From Loripinus fragilis (Eukaryota > Mollusca > Bivalvia > Lucinida > Lucinidae), in the NCBI GenBank assembly GCA_964019695.1, contig OZ026516.1, forward strand, positions 77,331,018 through 77,395,017: a stretch of 64,000 nucleotides of DNA, given 5' to 3'. Positions 35,213 through 48,240 of this stretch are shown piece by piece. The notes beneath the pieces are model-generated. The model saw nothing but the letters and a program-made list of their open reading frames with translations, was not told where the DNA came from and made no database searches. A program made the translations under genes and the position numbers. Within the stretch, counting starts at the first letter, position 1. Each line of letters starts with the position of its first letter.

Positions 35213-36850
35213 ATCTTTGGAACTTGACCTTTTTACCGCATGAAAAGCGCTGCAGCGAGGCTACAGTCAGATTCAATTTTAGTTAAGTACAGTTTTGTAT
35301 TGATTTAGCTCTAGCCTTTTTTCACTTATTTAGAGGGTCATTTAAAATTTGTCTGATGTTATATTGTTTTGGCAAGCAAATATGGGGAAAATCTGGCATG
35401 GTGCTTTTCTTTGCTTTTTTTGACCAGTCCATTCCGTTTCCACAATACTATGACAAAATTAGATCAAACAGGTACAGTAGCAAGTTAGCAAAAGCACATC
35501 TGGAGTCGCGTCATCGCAAGACCACCGGTTCACATTTCAAAGACTAGCCGAACAAGGTGGCGTAATAAGTGACAAGCTCGTCAAAATAAGAGAAACCGCA
35601 ATCCATATTTAGCAACACAAATTTATTTGAACATTCCCGCTTGTAACGAGTAGGAGGGGCTAAATGGTTGTCAAAAAACCATGATCATTTGGTCAGGAGG
35701 CGGAGCGAAACGGTTGTAAACATTAATGTGCCACACCGTGGCAAAAAACTCCGTTTGTGAACACGAAGTCGAGAGGTACAGGCTGATCGGGATCATTATA
35801 TGGGCACTTGATAGCTATTTAAAGGACCTGCAGACAGCGTGGTGTAACAAGACCCTTGAGCACCAGGCTGATCTGAGTCTTCCACTAGCACACATATCAT
35901 AGTTTCGTTTGGTGCGGACCCCCAATCCCCCTCTGGATCTGCACATGGCTAGCTACGAAATTTCCACAAACGGCAGCCAATCCAGTGCTGACTTTGTACC
36001 TCTCGTAGGATTTTGCGGCCAGAGCAGGCGCCACTGTCAACCAAGTCAATTACAATCAAATGAACTGGTTTACACCACCGTATTATGGATTTGGAGGTTG
36101 TTTTCTGGTACATTCATATGCTCCAGGACCTCCTCTGTACACTGTAAAATAAGTTGAGGGCACAAATAGAAACGTTGTCCAGGCTGTTTCCCCCCTGACA
36201 AAAACTCCTGGCTCCGCGCATGGAACCTATGCTATCCTAAAATATATGTAGTGATGCGTCTAGGGTACAGGATTGCTGGAATCTTACGAAAACTCTAGTC
36301 AGAACGAATATAAATATGCCCTGCGCCCAAATGCTTTATATTTAAATAGCTAGTTTCATACATGCCTGTTTAGTTGACCGTAACCTACAAACATGTGCGG
36401 ATACAGTGAGGGGGACAGGGGTCCAGCCCCGCTGAAAAATCACAAAAAGGGTTTCTTAACAATACTAGTCTCGATCCCCTGAAAAATCACAAAGCTGCAA
36501 AGCCAGCATTTAATGTTGGGCCATCATCCGCCCGCCAGAGAAACGCATTTAATGGCGTTTCGCTGGTCCGCATTAGTGGTATTGGATTCTTTCTCCTCTT
36601 CTCCCATCATGAACAAAAAACAACAGCAAAAAAGTTGTCATATCTGTAGATGGACCCCTCTGACAAAGCTGTCTGGATCCCCGCATGACAAATATAGTTT
36701 GGTTGACCGTAACTACAAATATCGGCAATTATTTCCAACGGAAGAGGTTTCGTTCCATACATCGACGCAGATATTTCTTTACATTTCTCGCGTTTTAACT
36801 ATTATTCTTTCAGCGTCAATGTGAAAAGCATACATGTATTTAAAACTCAT
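35213..36850. other. Fragments of the GGATCCAGAGG family, no gene
   Basis: Pieces at 35905-35950, 36393-36500 and 36645-36690 share CTCTGGATC, ATGTGCGGAT or TCTGGATCC edges with the family seen at 2376. No homologous protein was recognised in the short frames. Confidence 0.45.
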
Positions 36851-36912
36851 AGATCCAGATAAGGAAATTTTATAAGCATACATGGTAAGTATTTTCTTAC
36901 CCATCTATTTAA

Positions 36913-36980
36913 ACTGTGTTTTGGGTGCTCAAAAGAACCGTCTCATTGAGACGGTTCTTTTTAGTACCCACAAAATATGT
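36913..36980. repeat. Palindromic hairpin, copy 2
   Basis: The core 36931-36961 is a perfect palindrome with arms AAAAGAACCGTCTCA and TGAGACGGTTCTTTT. The pairing continues outward through TTTTGGGTGCTC and TAGTACCCACAAAA. It is the best-preserved of four copies. Confidence 0.9.
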
Positions 36981-37310
36981 ATTGGATGAGAAATAAAAAA
37001 TAGCTTTACAATTCGCACTCTTATCTGGAGGTCTGTTTAAGAATAGAAAAAAAAACATATGTATTTTTTCCATACAGAGATCAAACTAGCTAAGACCACG
37101 AGCGCGTGTAAAATATGGAAATCGTCACATAACATGTTTTGTCCTATCACAGGGGAGAAATGGGGGCATTGACCCGCCTACGCGTACGCAGGATCACCTG
37201 GTATGCAGTTCAACAAGAAATCTAACTGTCTTTGATTTCTGACCGCACACTGAAAAACTTACTGTTTGCGACGAAAATAGTTGGTCGGCGCGTCTTTGTT
37301 TCTTGACAGA

Positions 37311-37340
37311 TTTTGTTTGTTTTTTTGCTTTACGTCCCAA
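37311..37340 (-). mobile_element. 30-bp SINE tail remnant with 13-bp target duplication
   Basis: The insert, in minus-strand sense TTGGGACGTAAAGCAAAAAA and an A-rich tail, matches the 3' end of the SINE at 26862-27176. It is flanked by perfect copies of GTTTCTTGACAGA at 37298-37310 and 37341-37353. It is an extremely 5'-truncated retroposition. Confidence 0.75.
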
Positions 37341-37446
37341 GTTTCTTGACAGAGACGCCGTTTTATGAACCGATCACAGAAGTCGTTTTGCTAACTTGCT
37401 ACTGCGCGGTTGTAAGATAAACAAAATCACTGATTTTTCAGCCAGC

Positions 37447-37669
37447 TGGGCTTTATAAAAGCTTGGTTAACTAGACGGATAATTTTCATAAAATTGTTAT
37501 TACACTGTTTATTATCATCAATTATCACCAATTAAACCTAATAATGGGACAGGTGATTTGTCTGGTCAGCACTGCCTCTGGTCAGCATTTTAGTCACTTT
37601 GGTCAGCTTTCGGTCAGCTTTTGATAAGGTAAACGGTCAGCAGTTCTGCAGTGAAAGTCAGCGTTTTAG
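37447..37669 (-). repeat. Right terminal inverted repeat of the 16.5-kb insertion
   Basis: Reverse complement of 21215-21442 with only a handful of differences. It ends AGTCAGCGTTTTAG next to the flanking duplication. Confidence 0.88.
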
Positions 37670-37677
37670 CTAGGCCC

Positions 37678-37965
37678 GGACTCGGGGGGGAATGATGTTT
37701 TAAAAATATTTTTCTATTTCCTATATGTATAATGCAAAAAAATGACCATTTTAGCCCCAAAATAAAGCCGTACATTCATTGAAATAGGAAATCAAATGCA
37801 ATATCATAAAATAGAGACCAACAGCGAGCTTATATATGAAGATGGAAGCATTTGATCGACTTTAATTTTTATCAAAATTATAGGCAGCGATACACTGTGA
37901 TTCCCATTACCACCGTCAGAGGTCCTTTGGCTGATTGGAGTTGAAAAGAAAACACCACAAGTGAT
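37678..37965 (+). repeat. Duplicated block, copy 1, right part
   Basis: Matches 51482-51745: GAATGATGTTTTAAA, then CCATTTTAGCCCCAAAATAA, GAGACCAACAGCGAGC and GCAGCGATACACTGTGATTC. Confidence 0.9.
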
Positions 37966-38930
37966 TAGGTATAATCAATATATATCAAAGTAAGTAAGGT
38001 TGCAAAGATCAGGAATCGATACAATCAAGTACCACACCTGACCCAGGATACCAATGGGAAAGTGACAAACTCACAGAAGACACCACAAACGAGAGCCAAG
38101 AGGTCAGCCCTTTCCCAGCAGGTGACCACGAAGCACATATAAACAGACGCGCACAAAACATAGCAAACACAAGACAGAACAAAAACATAAAAGATCCACA
38201 AAAGAAGTACCGCCTTGGAACGGTCAGTAAAATATTTTACTGGAGGGCTTAAACCGGTTTAACGGCGCCAACCTCACCCTTAATTCAGATGTGGATCAAG
38301 ACACATAGATATTTGGTTTGCATGAAAGACCCCTAACTTATCAATGCATCATCTCCTAAAACATATAAATCAAGATATAACAAGGAGATAAAGCAAGGAT
38401 AAGGACTCAACAGTAAATTAAACTGAATACCGGAGCAAAAGATTTCCAACAGGTAAACCCCGGTGGGCCCGACAAACAGCCAAAGCATCAGGCCCCTACC
38501 ATCTCATCAATAGATAAGTCTTCAAGTCGGAACCATCATAGAGTCTGAAGTCAGACCCACCGGCGTGCAATTAAAGAGGAAAGCAAAGTTGCCAACTGTG
38601 ATTGGGTTGACTACCAAGCATGCAGTCTGTTGCAATACATTAATGTTATAGCCAATCTTTTTATAATGGGAAATTATTTTAATGAACTGCGCTGAAAAAT
38701 TATTAGAGCCAACAATCTTCATCAACTTATACACCAAGTCACCATAGAAATCAGGTTCCGAAAGTCCTTGGCGCAAGAGAGATTTAAGTCCAACTTGGAA
38801 TTTAGAAATCAAATCAAAGTATCGTCTATAAAATTTTGAAAATGTTTTGCGAAGTTTATGATACTGATAGCCTGATCAACAATGGGGATTGGCAGATTAG
38901 TTATCGCTTCAGTGAATTGACCGTTTCAGA
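37966..38930 (-). pseudogene. Retroelement 3' end with a partial unrecognised ORF
   Basis: The minus strand from about 38890 to 38438 is open apart from one frame slip: KTFSKFYRRYFDLISKFQ, LLRQGLSEPDFYGDLVYK, QFIKIISHYKKIGYNINV and ACLVVNPITVGNFAF. It ends SIDEMVGA after the slip near 38522. I do not recognise a domain. The downstream 3' region (37970-38230) ends with GTACTTGATTGTATCGATTC and recurs without the ORF at 45056-45185, 51748-51798, 53165-53255 and 55806-56025, as expected for 5'-truncated retroposed copies. A LINE-like element is the likeliest source; this is an inference. Confidence 0.55.
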
Positions 38931-40619
38931 CATTAGGCGCGTTGCTGAATTTCATATGAGGCTTACTTTTTGAGAAAACTTACCTCATCGTCAAAAAGAT
39001 TGAAACTGGTCTCAAATCAAAACTAAATGCCTCTACTTTGATTTTGATTGGGTCGTACGTTCGAAAAGTGATAGCGTCATATCTAAAAAGGGGGAGATAA
39101 CTCAATCCTTGCAAAAAAGGGAATTGTGAAGCACGAATTTCGAATCGATTTTTTGAATTGTTAAAACATTATTTTTTCGTAAATTATTTATTTTCAAAAA
39201 TCAATTTTACTTTTATTTATTTTTAAATCAAATTTGGCTCATTTTCTTCATTTGCAGATATAGCTAATGAGGGATAACTCTTACTACCCTATAAAATGGA
39301 ACATTTCCCTCGGTATCGTTTCTGATAATACCGTTATTTTTAGTAAAAATGCGTAAAACTTGATCAATTCGACAAAACATATAAATTTGCTATTCAAAAA
39401 CATGATTAAAAGCATTCTGACATGCTTTACAGCTCGGAAAATTGCTTCAAAGTTGCTACCCCCGTGTGAAAAATACTCTGTTTTCGTGCATTACACCAAT
39501 GCACTTGATATACTATTAGGCACAGTCTCTGAATGATTTTGAGAAAATTTACCTCATCGTCCTAAAGGATGAAACTAGTCTTCAATTGAAGATAAATGTC
39601 TACACTTAATTTTTTGGGGGGGGTCGCACACTCAGAAATGGGTAGCGCCATATTGAAAAAAGGGGAGATAACTTTATACTCGCAGAAAACAAAATCACGA
39701 AATATGAATTTTAAAAGTATCAAGTATGGACTTATTTCTGAAGACAAAGGGTCTGACACATTTCTTTATGGTAATTTGGTATGCTAAATCCGAAAATCAA
39801 TGTTTGCAAGCTGAGAAATGGCGTCTTATTGAGCTTATTTGCATGTTTTCAAGATGGCCGCCGAAATCATACAGAATCTTACATTGATGTTGGTTCATTG
39901 TTTAATGTACCTCGTAATATTTATGGGGGCTCTGTGTTGGTCTTTGTTTTATTATGCATCTATTTGTGTTCTTTCTATTTTTGTTAACACCTTGACAAGG
40001 AAGAGAATGATAGTTGCTTTGCTTTATTTGTCTTCCTGGTGTCTTGTGACTGTAAGTGTTCTATTCCTCTTCCTCACGATGCCGTGGGTTGATCTACAGT
40101 AGTGATTGTGGTTTTTCCTGTTTATACTCACTTACTTTTTGCGTATCTAGTGTCCAGCTATTGTAATGAATGTTTCATTCATAGCACTATTTTGAACTAG
40201 GTTCAAGCTTTTAAAGTGATAAACGAGAAATTAGTTTTGAGAATTGACAAGTAGCTTTGATTTAACTGCCGTCATAATGTCCATTCTTCCTAGCAATACC
40301 CACAAAATGTGTTACACTATCTAAATATCAAAAGTAAAAGCATTTAAATTCCTTAGTACCCAATGGTCGAATTAGACCAGCCTTGCGTCCACAGGACAAC
40401 TTCTCATTGTTTTGTGGGACCGCCTTCAATAGACAAAAGTATTGCCCTCAAAATAACCCCATTTGAGCCATGTGAAATTGCGTGGTTTCCATGGCAACAA
40501 AAAATGCGCTTCAAAACAGTTTGGTATGTCCCTACAAATTACTTATATCTCAGCAGAAACTCATCCTAAAGTACTAACTTGATAAGAAAATAAAGGTAAG
40601 ACATAGCAGCTTCATTCAA

Positions 40620-40935
40620 CGGTAAAGATTGATAGTGAGCAAATTTGCATATTCATGAAAATTAATGAATACATTAAGAAATCGTAAAAAATAAAAGGGT
40701 GTACCCACAAAGATACTTACAACTCAGCTGCGAATTTTTTAGGCAACCACTCTTGGTACCAAATAACGCCAAATCACTGCACTTTTACCAAATTGTCCAT
40801 TTAACAAATTTTCTAACATTCTCACTCATAAATATTAATCAAAATATAAGAAATAAGAGAAAATTTTGGAAAAATTGAAAGGGGTGTACTTACAAAATTA
40901 CGCATATGTCAGTTGCTAGTTATCCTATTCTCAAA
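40620..40935 (-). repeat. Satellite units in reverse orientation, element 1
   Basis: Two units read on the minus strand (ATATTCATGAAAATTAATGA, then GGTACCAAATAACGCC). The orientation flips near 40950. Confidence 0.75.
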
Positions 40936-40979
40936 TTAAAGCCTTGAACTAATTTTTATCATTCTGTGTTCTTATTTCT

Positions 40980-43260
40980 TTTTAATGTTTTCTTATACAT
41001 TCATGAGTAAGCAAATGAGATCATTTGTATATTCATCATAGGGTCAACGAGCTATATCTCTTATTTGGTACCATGGTTGGTAGTCCAGGATATATGGCAG
41101 CTGAAATATAGGCTATTTTGTAGGTCAAACCACTTTAGTTTTCTACTGTTTTTGACTTTTTCTTTTTATGTGTTCTTTAATATTCGTGAATATGAAAATT
41201 AGATATTTCGAATACATATAATCATAGCGTCACACACCTGTATCTCAACTATTATTTGGTACCAAGTTTTGTGGTCTATGATAGTAAACAGCTGGTGTAG
41301 AGGTAATTTGGAAGGGATACCACCTTAACTAATCTACCAAATTTGTCTTATTTCTTATGTTTTCATTAATATTTATGGGTATTCAAATTAGATCATTTGT
41401 ATATTTAACCATTTTCATCAAATGAAAATGTCTCAACTTTTATTTAGTACCAAGTTTGAAGTTAATCATAGTAAGCGGCTGACTTAGTGGTTATTTTGAA
41501 CGTTAATCACCTTATTTTTCTACAAATTTCCTCTTATTTCTTAAGTATTCATTAATATTCATGATTATATTCAAATTAGATAATTTGTAAATTTAATCAT
41601 TTTGGTCAAAATGCAATGTCTCAACTTGAATTTGGAAGTTTTGCAGTCTACGATAGTGGGCAGTAGACATATAGGTAATTTTGTAGCTATACCCCCTTAT
41701 TTTTTCTATCTATTTTCTCTTATTTTTTATGCTTTCATTCATATTCATAAACATTTAAATTATAAAATTCGTATACTTTATCATTTTGATCAAATGGCTA
41801 TGTCTCAACTTTTATTTGATACCAAGTTTTGTAAGATAGGATAATTATCAGCTAGCGTCATGTAAAATTTTTAGGTATACCACCTTAATTTTTCTACCAA
41901 TTTTGTCTTGTTTCTTATTTTACATTAATATTCATGAATGTTTAAATTAGATAATTCGTATATTTAATCATTTTAGTGAAATGATTATGTCTCAACTGTT
42001 ATTGGGTACCATTTTTTATAGTCTAGGATAGGCTGCAGCTGGAGGATATGTTTTTTTGTAGGTATACCCCCTTAATATTTCTACAAATTTAGTCTTATCT
42101 CTTATGTTTACATTAATATTCATGAATATTTAAATAAGATAATTCGCATGTTTAATAAATTTGGTTAAATGGCTAAGTCTGAACTTTTATTTGGTACCAA
42201 ATTTTATAGTCTAGTCTAATAAACAGCAGACATATAGGACATTTTGTAGGTATACCACCTTCATTTTTCTACCAGTTTTCCTTTATTTATACTTTTTACA
42301 TTAATATTCATGAATATTCAAATTAGATACTTCGTATATTTAATCATTTTGGTCAAAATACATTGCCTCAGCTTTAATTTGGTACCAAGTTTTGAAGTCT
42401 ACGATAGTTAGTAATAGATATATAGGTTATTTTGAAAGTATACCACCTTAATTTTTCTACCAATTTTCTCTTATCTCTTATGCTTTCATTAATATTCATG
42501 AATATTTTAATTAGATAATTCGTATATTTCATCGTTTTGATCAAATGGCTATGTCTCATCTTTTATTTGGTACCAGGTTTTGTAAGATAGGGTAGTTAGC
42601 AGCTAGCGTACTGGTAATTTTGAAAGTATAACACCTTTATTTTTCTTCAAATTTTGCCAATATGTCTTATGTTTACATTAAAATTTTTGATTATTTAAAT
42701 TAGATAATTCGCATATTTAATCATTTTAGTCAAATGGCAATGTCTCAACTTTTATTTAGTACCAAGTTTTGTAGTCTAGGCTAGTACGCAGCAGACATAT
42801 GGGACATTTTGTAGGTATACCCCCTTAATTTTTCTACCAATTTTTTTTCTTATTTCTTACGCTTACATTAATATTCATGAATATTTAGATGAGATATTTC
42901 GAATATTTAATCTTTTTAGTCAAATGGCTTTGTCTCAACTTTTATTGGGTACCAAATCTTGTAGGATAAGATAGTTAACAGCTGGTGTAGTGGTAATTTT
43001 GTAGAAATACCCCCTAATTTTTCGACCAATCTTCTCTCAGTTCGTATGTTTTCATTAATATTCACGAGTATGCAAATTAGATAATTCGTATATCTTTTCA
43101 GTTGGTCATTTTGCCAATGTCTCAACTTTAATTTGGTACCACGATTCTTAGTCTGGAATGATAGCGACATATAGGTAATTTTCTAGGTGACACCCCTTAA
43201 TTTTCAACAATTTTTCTCATTACTTACGTTTTCATTAATATTCTTGAATATGCAAATTAG
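40980..43260 (+). repeat. Tandem array, about 12 units of about 187 bp, element 1
   Basis: Each unit has TTTGGTACCAAGTTTTGTAG, CAGCTGACATATAGGTAATT, ATACCCCCTTAATTTTTCTA, CATTAATATTCATGAATATT and AATTAGATAATTCGTATATT. The GGTACC words recur at about 41064, 41255, 41439, 41811, 42005, 42193, 42379, 42570, 42755, 42945 and 43133. Non-coding. Confidence 0.92.
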
Positions 43261-43969
43261 ATAATATTAATATCTAATAAGAGCGTCATATTGCTGTTTC
43301 TGAAATTCTATTTTATCTATTTAAGAAAGAAAGACTAGACATTTCAAACAGATATACTTTTGTGTAAGTAAAAGTAAAAAAAAAGCAGAGAAGCAATATT
43401 TCAAGGAGGTACTTAACGACGCTCATCTATGCTGGTTTTACATTATTTCTATTACCAGAGTTACTTCCCCATTTCATGAATGACGATACTCGATTTTAAC
43501 GTACAGTCCTCACAAATTGATTGTACAGATATATTTATCTTTAACTGAGGCATGTATCATCATTTAGGATGCTAATGTAAGTTTTCTCCAAAAGTAAATC
43601 AGCGAATCTCCTATGCTCGTATCAAGTGTATTGGAAAAATGCATTAAAACGCTGTTTTTCCACATAGGGGTGGCAACTTAAGAAGCAAATTTCTGAGCCG
43701 TCAGGCATATCAGGATGCGGCAAATCATGTTTTTGAAAAATGTCTTTTTGTCAATACAAAATCAGTTTAAAAACCGTACTTTACGTTTCCGGTTTTTGCA
43801 AACATTGAGTTATCTCCCCATTTTTTAATATGATGCTACCAATTTTTGAGCGTACGACCCAATCAGAAATAAAGTAGAGTCATTCATCTTGAATTTAAGA
43901 CCTGTTTCATCCTTTATGACGATGAGGTAAGTTTTTTCGAAAATTTGAATTTCAGCAACGCGCCTACAT

Positions 43970-45055
43970 GTCCACTGTGTCACGCCTGCCATCTGCTCAT
44001 TCTTTTCATGGGAAAAGGTCAAAATTTAGAGAAAAAAACAGGGTCCACATTAGAAGAGCGTTATATCGAACATAGTGTTATCTAAAGGTGTTCCAATGTA
44101 TGATGATACCGGTTGCTGAAAAATAATATCAAAATATCTTAAAGTGTTCCAGAGTGTCTTCTTAAATTTTTACTTATATTCTTACCCGTATTATGGACTG
44201 AATTGTTTGCTTCTTTATATATATATGGAATAGTTTAACAAACTGCTGAGCCGATTGTGGCGTGTCTGTTTTTGTCCTCATGAAACTGCATATGGAAGGT
44301 CCAGGCTCCCTAGTGGAACCTTTAAAACCTTTAGAAACCTTTAATTTTGTTTCAATCCTTTAAAACTTTAATTTGGCTGAAAAACCTTTAATAACCTTTA
44401 TTTTGATTAATAAACTTTTTAATTTTGCAAGATCAGTTAGAACATAGGAAATAGACCATAAGTACATGTATCGGTATGTTGAAAAGTAATGTCTGTGACA
44501 TCTTGAGCTTTTCAGAAAGCTGTATTCATCCTCTAACCATTGTGTCTACCTACCTCTTACATCAGGGTGACTCTTATAGTGGTCATACGGTCAATTTTTC
44601 TGAGGCTTCAGATAAGGTAGCAATAAAAAAAAGTGAGGTAGGGTAGATTTAAATGCTTTTGGCCCAAAAGTTGATTTTTTGCTTTACATTGTTTACATCC
44701 ATGCTAAACAGCTGAGGTAATGTCGGAATGACTAGTTGATCCTACCCACCCTTTATCTAGGCAGGCTTAACCCAAATCCTTTCACAAGTCCATGTACTCA
44801 GTGCTCATCTTTCACTTGTAGTTGACAACTATAGTGAAAGAGTGTGCCCAACTGCAAAGCTCCCTACATTAGGTTGGACACGCTTCCAACTGCAACAACT
44901 GGGATGGCAAATATTAATGGATATCATCAATTTGGGTTTATTGTCTTCTGAATAATGTGCTGATTTTCTAAGGTTGTCAAATCTGAACATTGATATCTAC
45001 ACACAAGGCTAATTCAGTTATATGCATATCTTTCTAAGTTTTATATCTAAAAAGG
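43970..45055. other. No gene seen; AACCTTTAA-rich stretch
   Basis: 44310-44420 is rich in AAACCTTTAATAACC-type words, which return at 45690-45740. The sequence between may be an insertion. No exon was recognised. Confidence 0.4.
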
Positions 45056-45185
45056 GCTTATTATTTTACTGACCGTTCAAAGGCGGTACTTCTTTTGTGG
45101 ATCTTTTATGTTTTGGTTTCCTGGGTCAGGTGTGGTACTTGATTGTATCGATTCCTGATCTTTGCACCCTTACTTACTTTTACAA
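45056..45185 (+). repeat. Retroposed 3'-end fragment (same family as 37966-38230)
   Basis: Contains CGGTACTTCTTTTGTGGATC, CTGGGTCAGGTGTGGTACTT and TGTATCGATTCCTGATC in that order, with an internal deletion relative to the longer copy. Confidence 0.8.
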
Positions 45186-45360
45186 TAAAAACTGGAGCAA
45201 TATCCTCTTAAATTGTTCATTTACTGAAGGTAAAATTGCCTTAAGAAAATGACCAGAGATGGCTTCTCCTGCTTGACCCCCCCTTCAAGATTAGAAAATA
45301 CATGTTTGTGATTATTTTTCAATCCAACACTGCTCAACAGAAGCCTTTGTTGTTCAAAGT

Positions 45361-45541
45361 GAGGTTTTCAAACTAGGGAGTAAACAACAACAGTTATTTT
45401 CTATTGATTTGTGATTCAAAGGGAGGTTTTCAAACAAGGGAGTAAACAACAACAGTTATTTTCTATTGATTCGTGATTCAAAGTGAGGTTTTCAAACTAG
45501 GGAGTAAACAACAACAGTTATTTTCTATTGATTTGTGATAG
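45361..45541 (+). repeat. Three tandem 62-bp units
   Basis: Units starting at 45361, 45423 and 45485 read GAGGTTTTCAAACTAGGGAG, TAAACAACAACAGTTATTTT and CTATTGATTTGTGATTCAAA with few mismatches. Confidence 0.93.
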
Positions 45542-47387
45542 ATGGGCTATAATCTTATTGGCTAATGATTTGCTACACTGCTTTCATACCATCTTCTATC
45601 ATAACATGGATTTAAAGATTGGGATCCGATAAAATTACTAGAAAGTTTGATGTTAATTTGCTCTTTATTTTTGTTAGAATTTCAATGAAATAACCTTTAT
45701 TTTGCCCAAAATAGCCTTTATAAAAAACCTTTAATTTCATGAGAGCCTGCTAGGGCGCCTGAAGGTCCTAAGAGTGCTGCTTTACCGAGATGATGTACAC
45801 ACAGACAACCCACATAGCAAGAAGTAAATTGATTGTAGCACAATTTCTGCATCATGATGTATTTAATATTTACATTGGTATATTCATGAAATGAGCTAGT
45901 TCATGAGATTATGGTACCCATCGCATATGCGAAAAGCGAAGGCTCAGATGAGCCTGCGCATCTGCAGAAAATTGCCATTGCCTTAACTTCTAATTACCTA
46001 CATACACATAGAAGGAATGTAAATGAAGGTGCATGCCATAATTTAGGGAAATAGCCCAACTAGCTAACCTTGTTTTTGAAAACAGTTAAGACCTTGAGAT
46101 GATTGCGACATCTCAGAATATTTGTTTTATAAACCTCATGTCTGTAGATGTATGTGTCTGACTTTGTTGCATGCAGCCAACAAAGTCACAGATCAGTCTG
46201 TGGTCCACATAGTCTTATCAGGGGTTAAGCTACCCCTCCCACTTCTTGAAAAGTAGGGGTAGTGTTATTAGGAATAATTTTCTTGAATACAGAACTAAAC
46301 AAGCCACACTTTTTGCGCGACGAAATGATATTTATGCATTGTTCGCTACAAATAAAGTAAAACATATACTCAATAGGCATTTTTCGTGCTCCTGTAGTGA
46401 CACAATTTATAGTAAATGTATAAAGAAAAATCGAAAAAGTCCCAATTTTGAAAGTTTACCATTTCTCTATTATTTAACATTTTCCAAATGTAAAGGTGGT
46501 AGTCGTGCAACCAGTGATCGCATAATATTTTCTAATAAAAAATAAGTCGGCACCAAATTGTTGATATGTCAAATCATGCTAGCAAATAAGGTCCCCAATT
46601 TTCCTTCGCTTTTTTCCAAGTATTTTGCTTATAATTTCTGCCAGTATATAAACCCCTACTCATTTTGAGCATGCGTTGCACGTGCACGCAAAGTCCCTTT
46701 TCGACAAAAATTAAACGATGAAGTAGCAGTTGAATTCTAGTTTCAAAAAATGTATTATTCGATAGCATTTTATCAATGCATTGTGGAGTTCTGATGCTAT
46801 GCTAAGAACTTTCCAAACGACCCTCGTATATTATGCAATTTGGCTTAAAATATACACCGGGATCCCTCCTTCTGGGCAAATTTTGTATGCTTTTAACGAT
46901 CATTGCCATTTTATTTCTTTGTACAGTGGCATTTTTTTTTCCACCTAGTGGTTTTCTACCAAGTGTGTTCAAATTAAGCCCCTGGGGTAAAAATGGGTCT
47001 GGCTCTGGGGGAGGGGGGTCACACATTTTACATTGGCTATTATATAGGAAAAACATTTTAAAAAAAATGTGTCTGAAACCAGAAGGCCTAGTCTAGTAGA
47101 GTTTTGATATTTTGTATGTAGCATCACCTAGTGGTCTTCTACCAGCTGGTCTGTTCAAACGATGGCCCTGGGGCCAAAAATGACCACACCAGGGAAATGG
47201 CCAGCTTTGAACAGATACCTATATATAAACTTTAAACAAAACTCAGGTGAGCGATTCAGGGCCATTGGTCCTCTTGCTATCAAGGCTAGTTGGTTAGCTA
47301 ATAGTATATTGATGAATCCAGCATCTTTCTATTGTCTGTCCATTCATATTAATAATTTTCAAACATCTCTGAAACCACTTTTCCAAG
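45542..47387. other. No gene seen
   Basis: The plus-strand frame at 46246-46545 (99 codons) has no family signature I recognise. The rest is AT-rich with a G-rich patch near 46995-47015. Confidence 0.4.
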
Positions 47388-47806
47388 GACCTCTGACACT
47401 TTGATAGGGTATCTGCCTATTTTTCAGATGCTTCTCAAAACTTCCCTATGCATAAGATATCACTGGTATCCTTTTGAATAGGACGCTTGATGTATTAGGA
47501 ATGAATTAAGGTTATAATAAAACAGGCAGATCCCTACAACAAAACAGGAGACGCTACCAAAGGGGGTAGGGGTTGCAAAATTTGACTTCGCCAAAATATT
47601 TAGAAATCAGTTATTTTCACGTGTAAGGGTGTTATATCATCACTACTCTATTACAAATCTCACTGAAAGTATTTAAAAGCCCAAAATCATGAGCATTTTA
47701 ATGATTATTTTAGTTGTTGTTTTTTCTATCTGATTTGTTAAGAAATATTTTGAAGTGCAACTGTAGTCCATATTGTATTCAACCTTGATTACAATGTATT
47801 TACCAG

Positions 47807-48050
47807 GGCCCGGAATTACCCTGCTTCCTTAAAGTTAAGCAAGACTTAAGTTAAGTATTGATATTTCAACATGCTATAGTAAATTGCCTGGATCGATGTG
47901 GAATTTGTGGTCAAAGATAACATTGTGATCTTCAGAAAAATTAAAACTGTTTTGATTTTAATCAGTTTTAAACATTATTTTTCGCATCTTGAAAAATCAA
48001 TACTTAACTTAAGTCTTCCTTAACTCCAAGGAGGCATTGTAATTCCGGGC
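47807..48050. mobile_element. MITE with GGGCCCGGAATTAC ends
   Basis: Absent from copy 1 (empty site near 20785). Ends GGGCCCGGAATTAC and GTAATTCCGGGCCC are inverted, followed inward by TTAAGCAAGACTTAAGTTAA and its counterpart TTAACTTAAGTCTTCCTTAA. Confidence 0.88.
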
Positions 48051-48111
48051 CCAGGTGCAATATTATCCAGCAATGTACTATAACCATTCATCCATGGTAA
48101 AGTACACCTGA

Positions 48112-48240
48112 GGTGAGTTCAACAACGCGAGTGCTCTCGAGCGCTCATTGTACTGATGCCAGGCTCTACACATTACGAATAAAGATAGGTACCAGAACAA
48201 CGAGCGCTGGCAAGCACTCGCCTTGTTGAACTCGCCTCTG
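48112..48240. mobile_element. MITE of about 130 bp
   Basis: GAGGTGAGTTCAACAACGCG at left pairs with TTGTTGAACTCGCCTC at right. It is absent from copy 1 at about 20843, where CACCT runs straight into the shared AGTCAAAGGCC. Confidence 0.85.

Larger units (their letters stand above)
38934..43966. mobile_element. 5.0-kb foldback element 1 with internal satellite
   Basis: Ends TAGGCGCGTTGCTGAA and its exact reverse complement, flanked by CAT at 38931-38933 and 43967-43969. Similarity between the arms continues, imperfectly, for about 750 bp (38934-39700 against 43966-43200). Inside is a tandem array with unit about 187 bp. The element shares TIR text and the internal module with element 2 at 51799-57756. 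No transposase was recognised; the frames at 39781-40102 are short and membrane-like by composition only. Confidence 0.82.

Noticed and set aside
39781..40102. Overlapping membrane-like frames inside foldback element 1
   Set aside because: Hydrophobic composition follows from T-rich sequence. No family match was recognised and no counterpart was seen in element 2.
40980..43260. CRISPR-like array
   Set aside because: Whole units of about 187 bp repeat without unique spacers. This is a satellite within a eukaryotic foldback element.
46246..46545. 99-codon plus-strand frame as a gene or exon
   Set aside because: No recognised family and no supporting splice or start context. Left as unannotated sequence.
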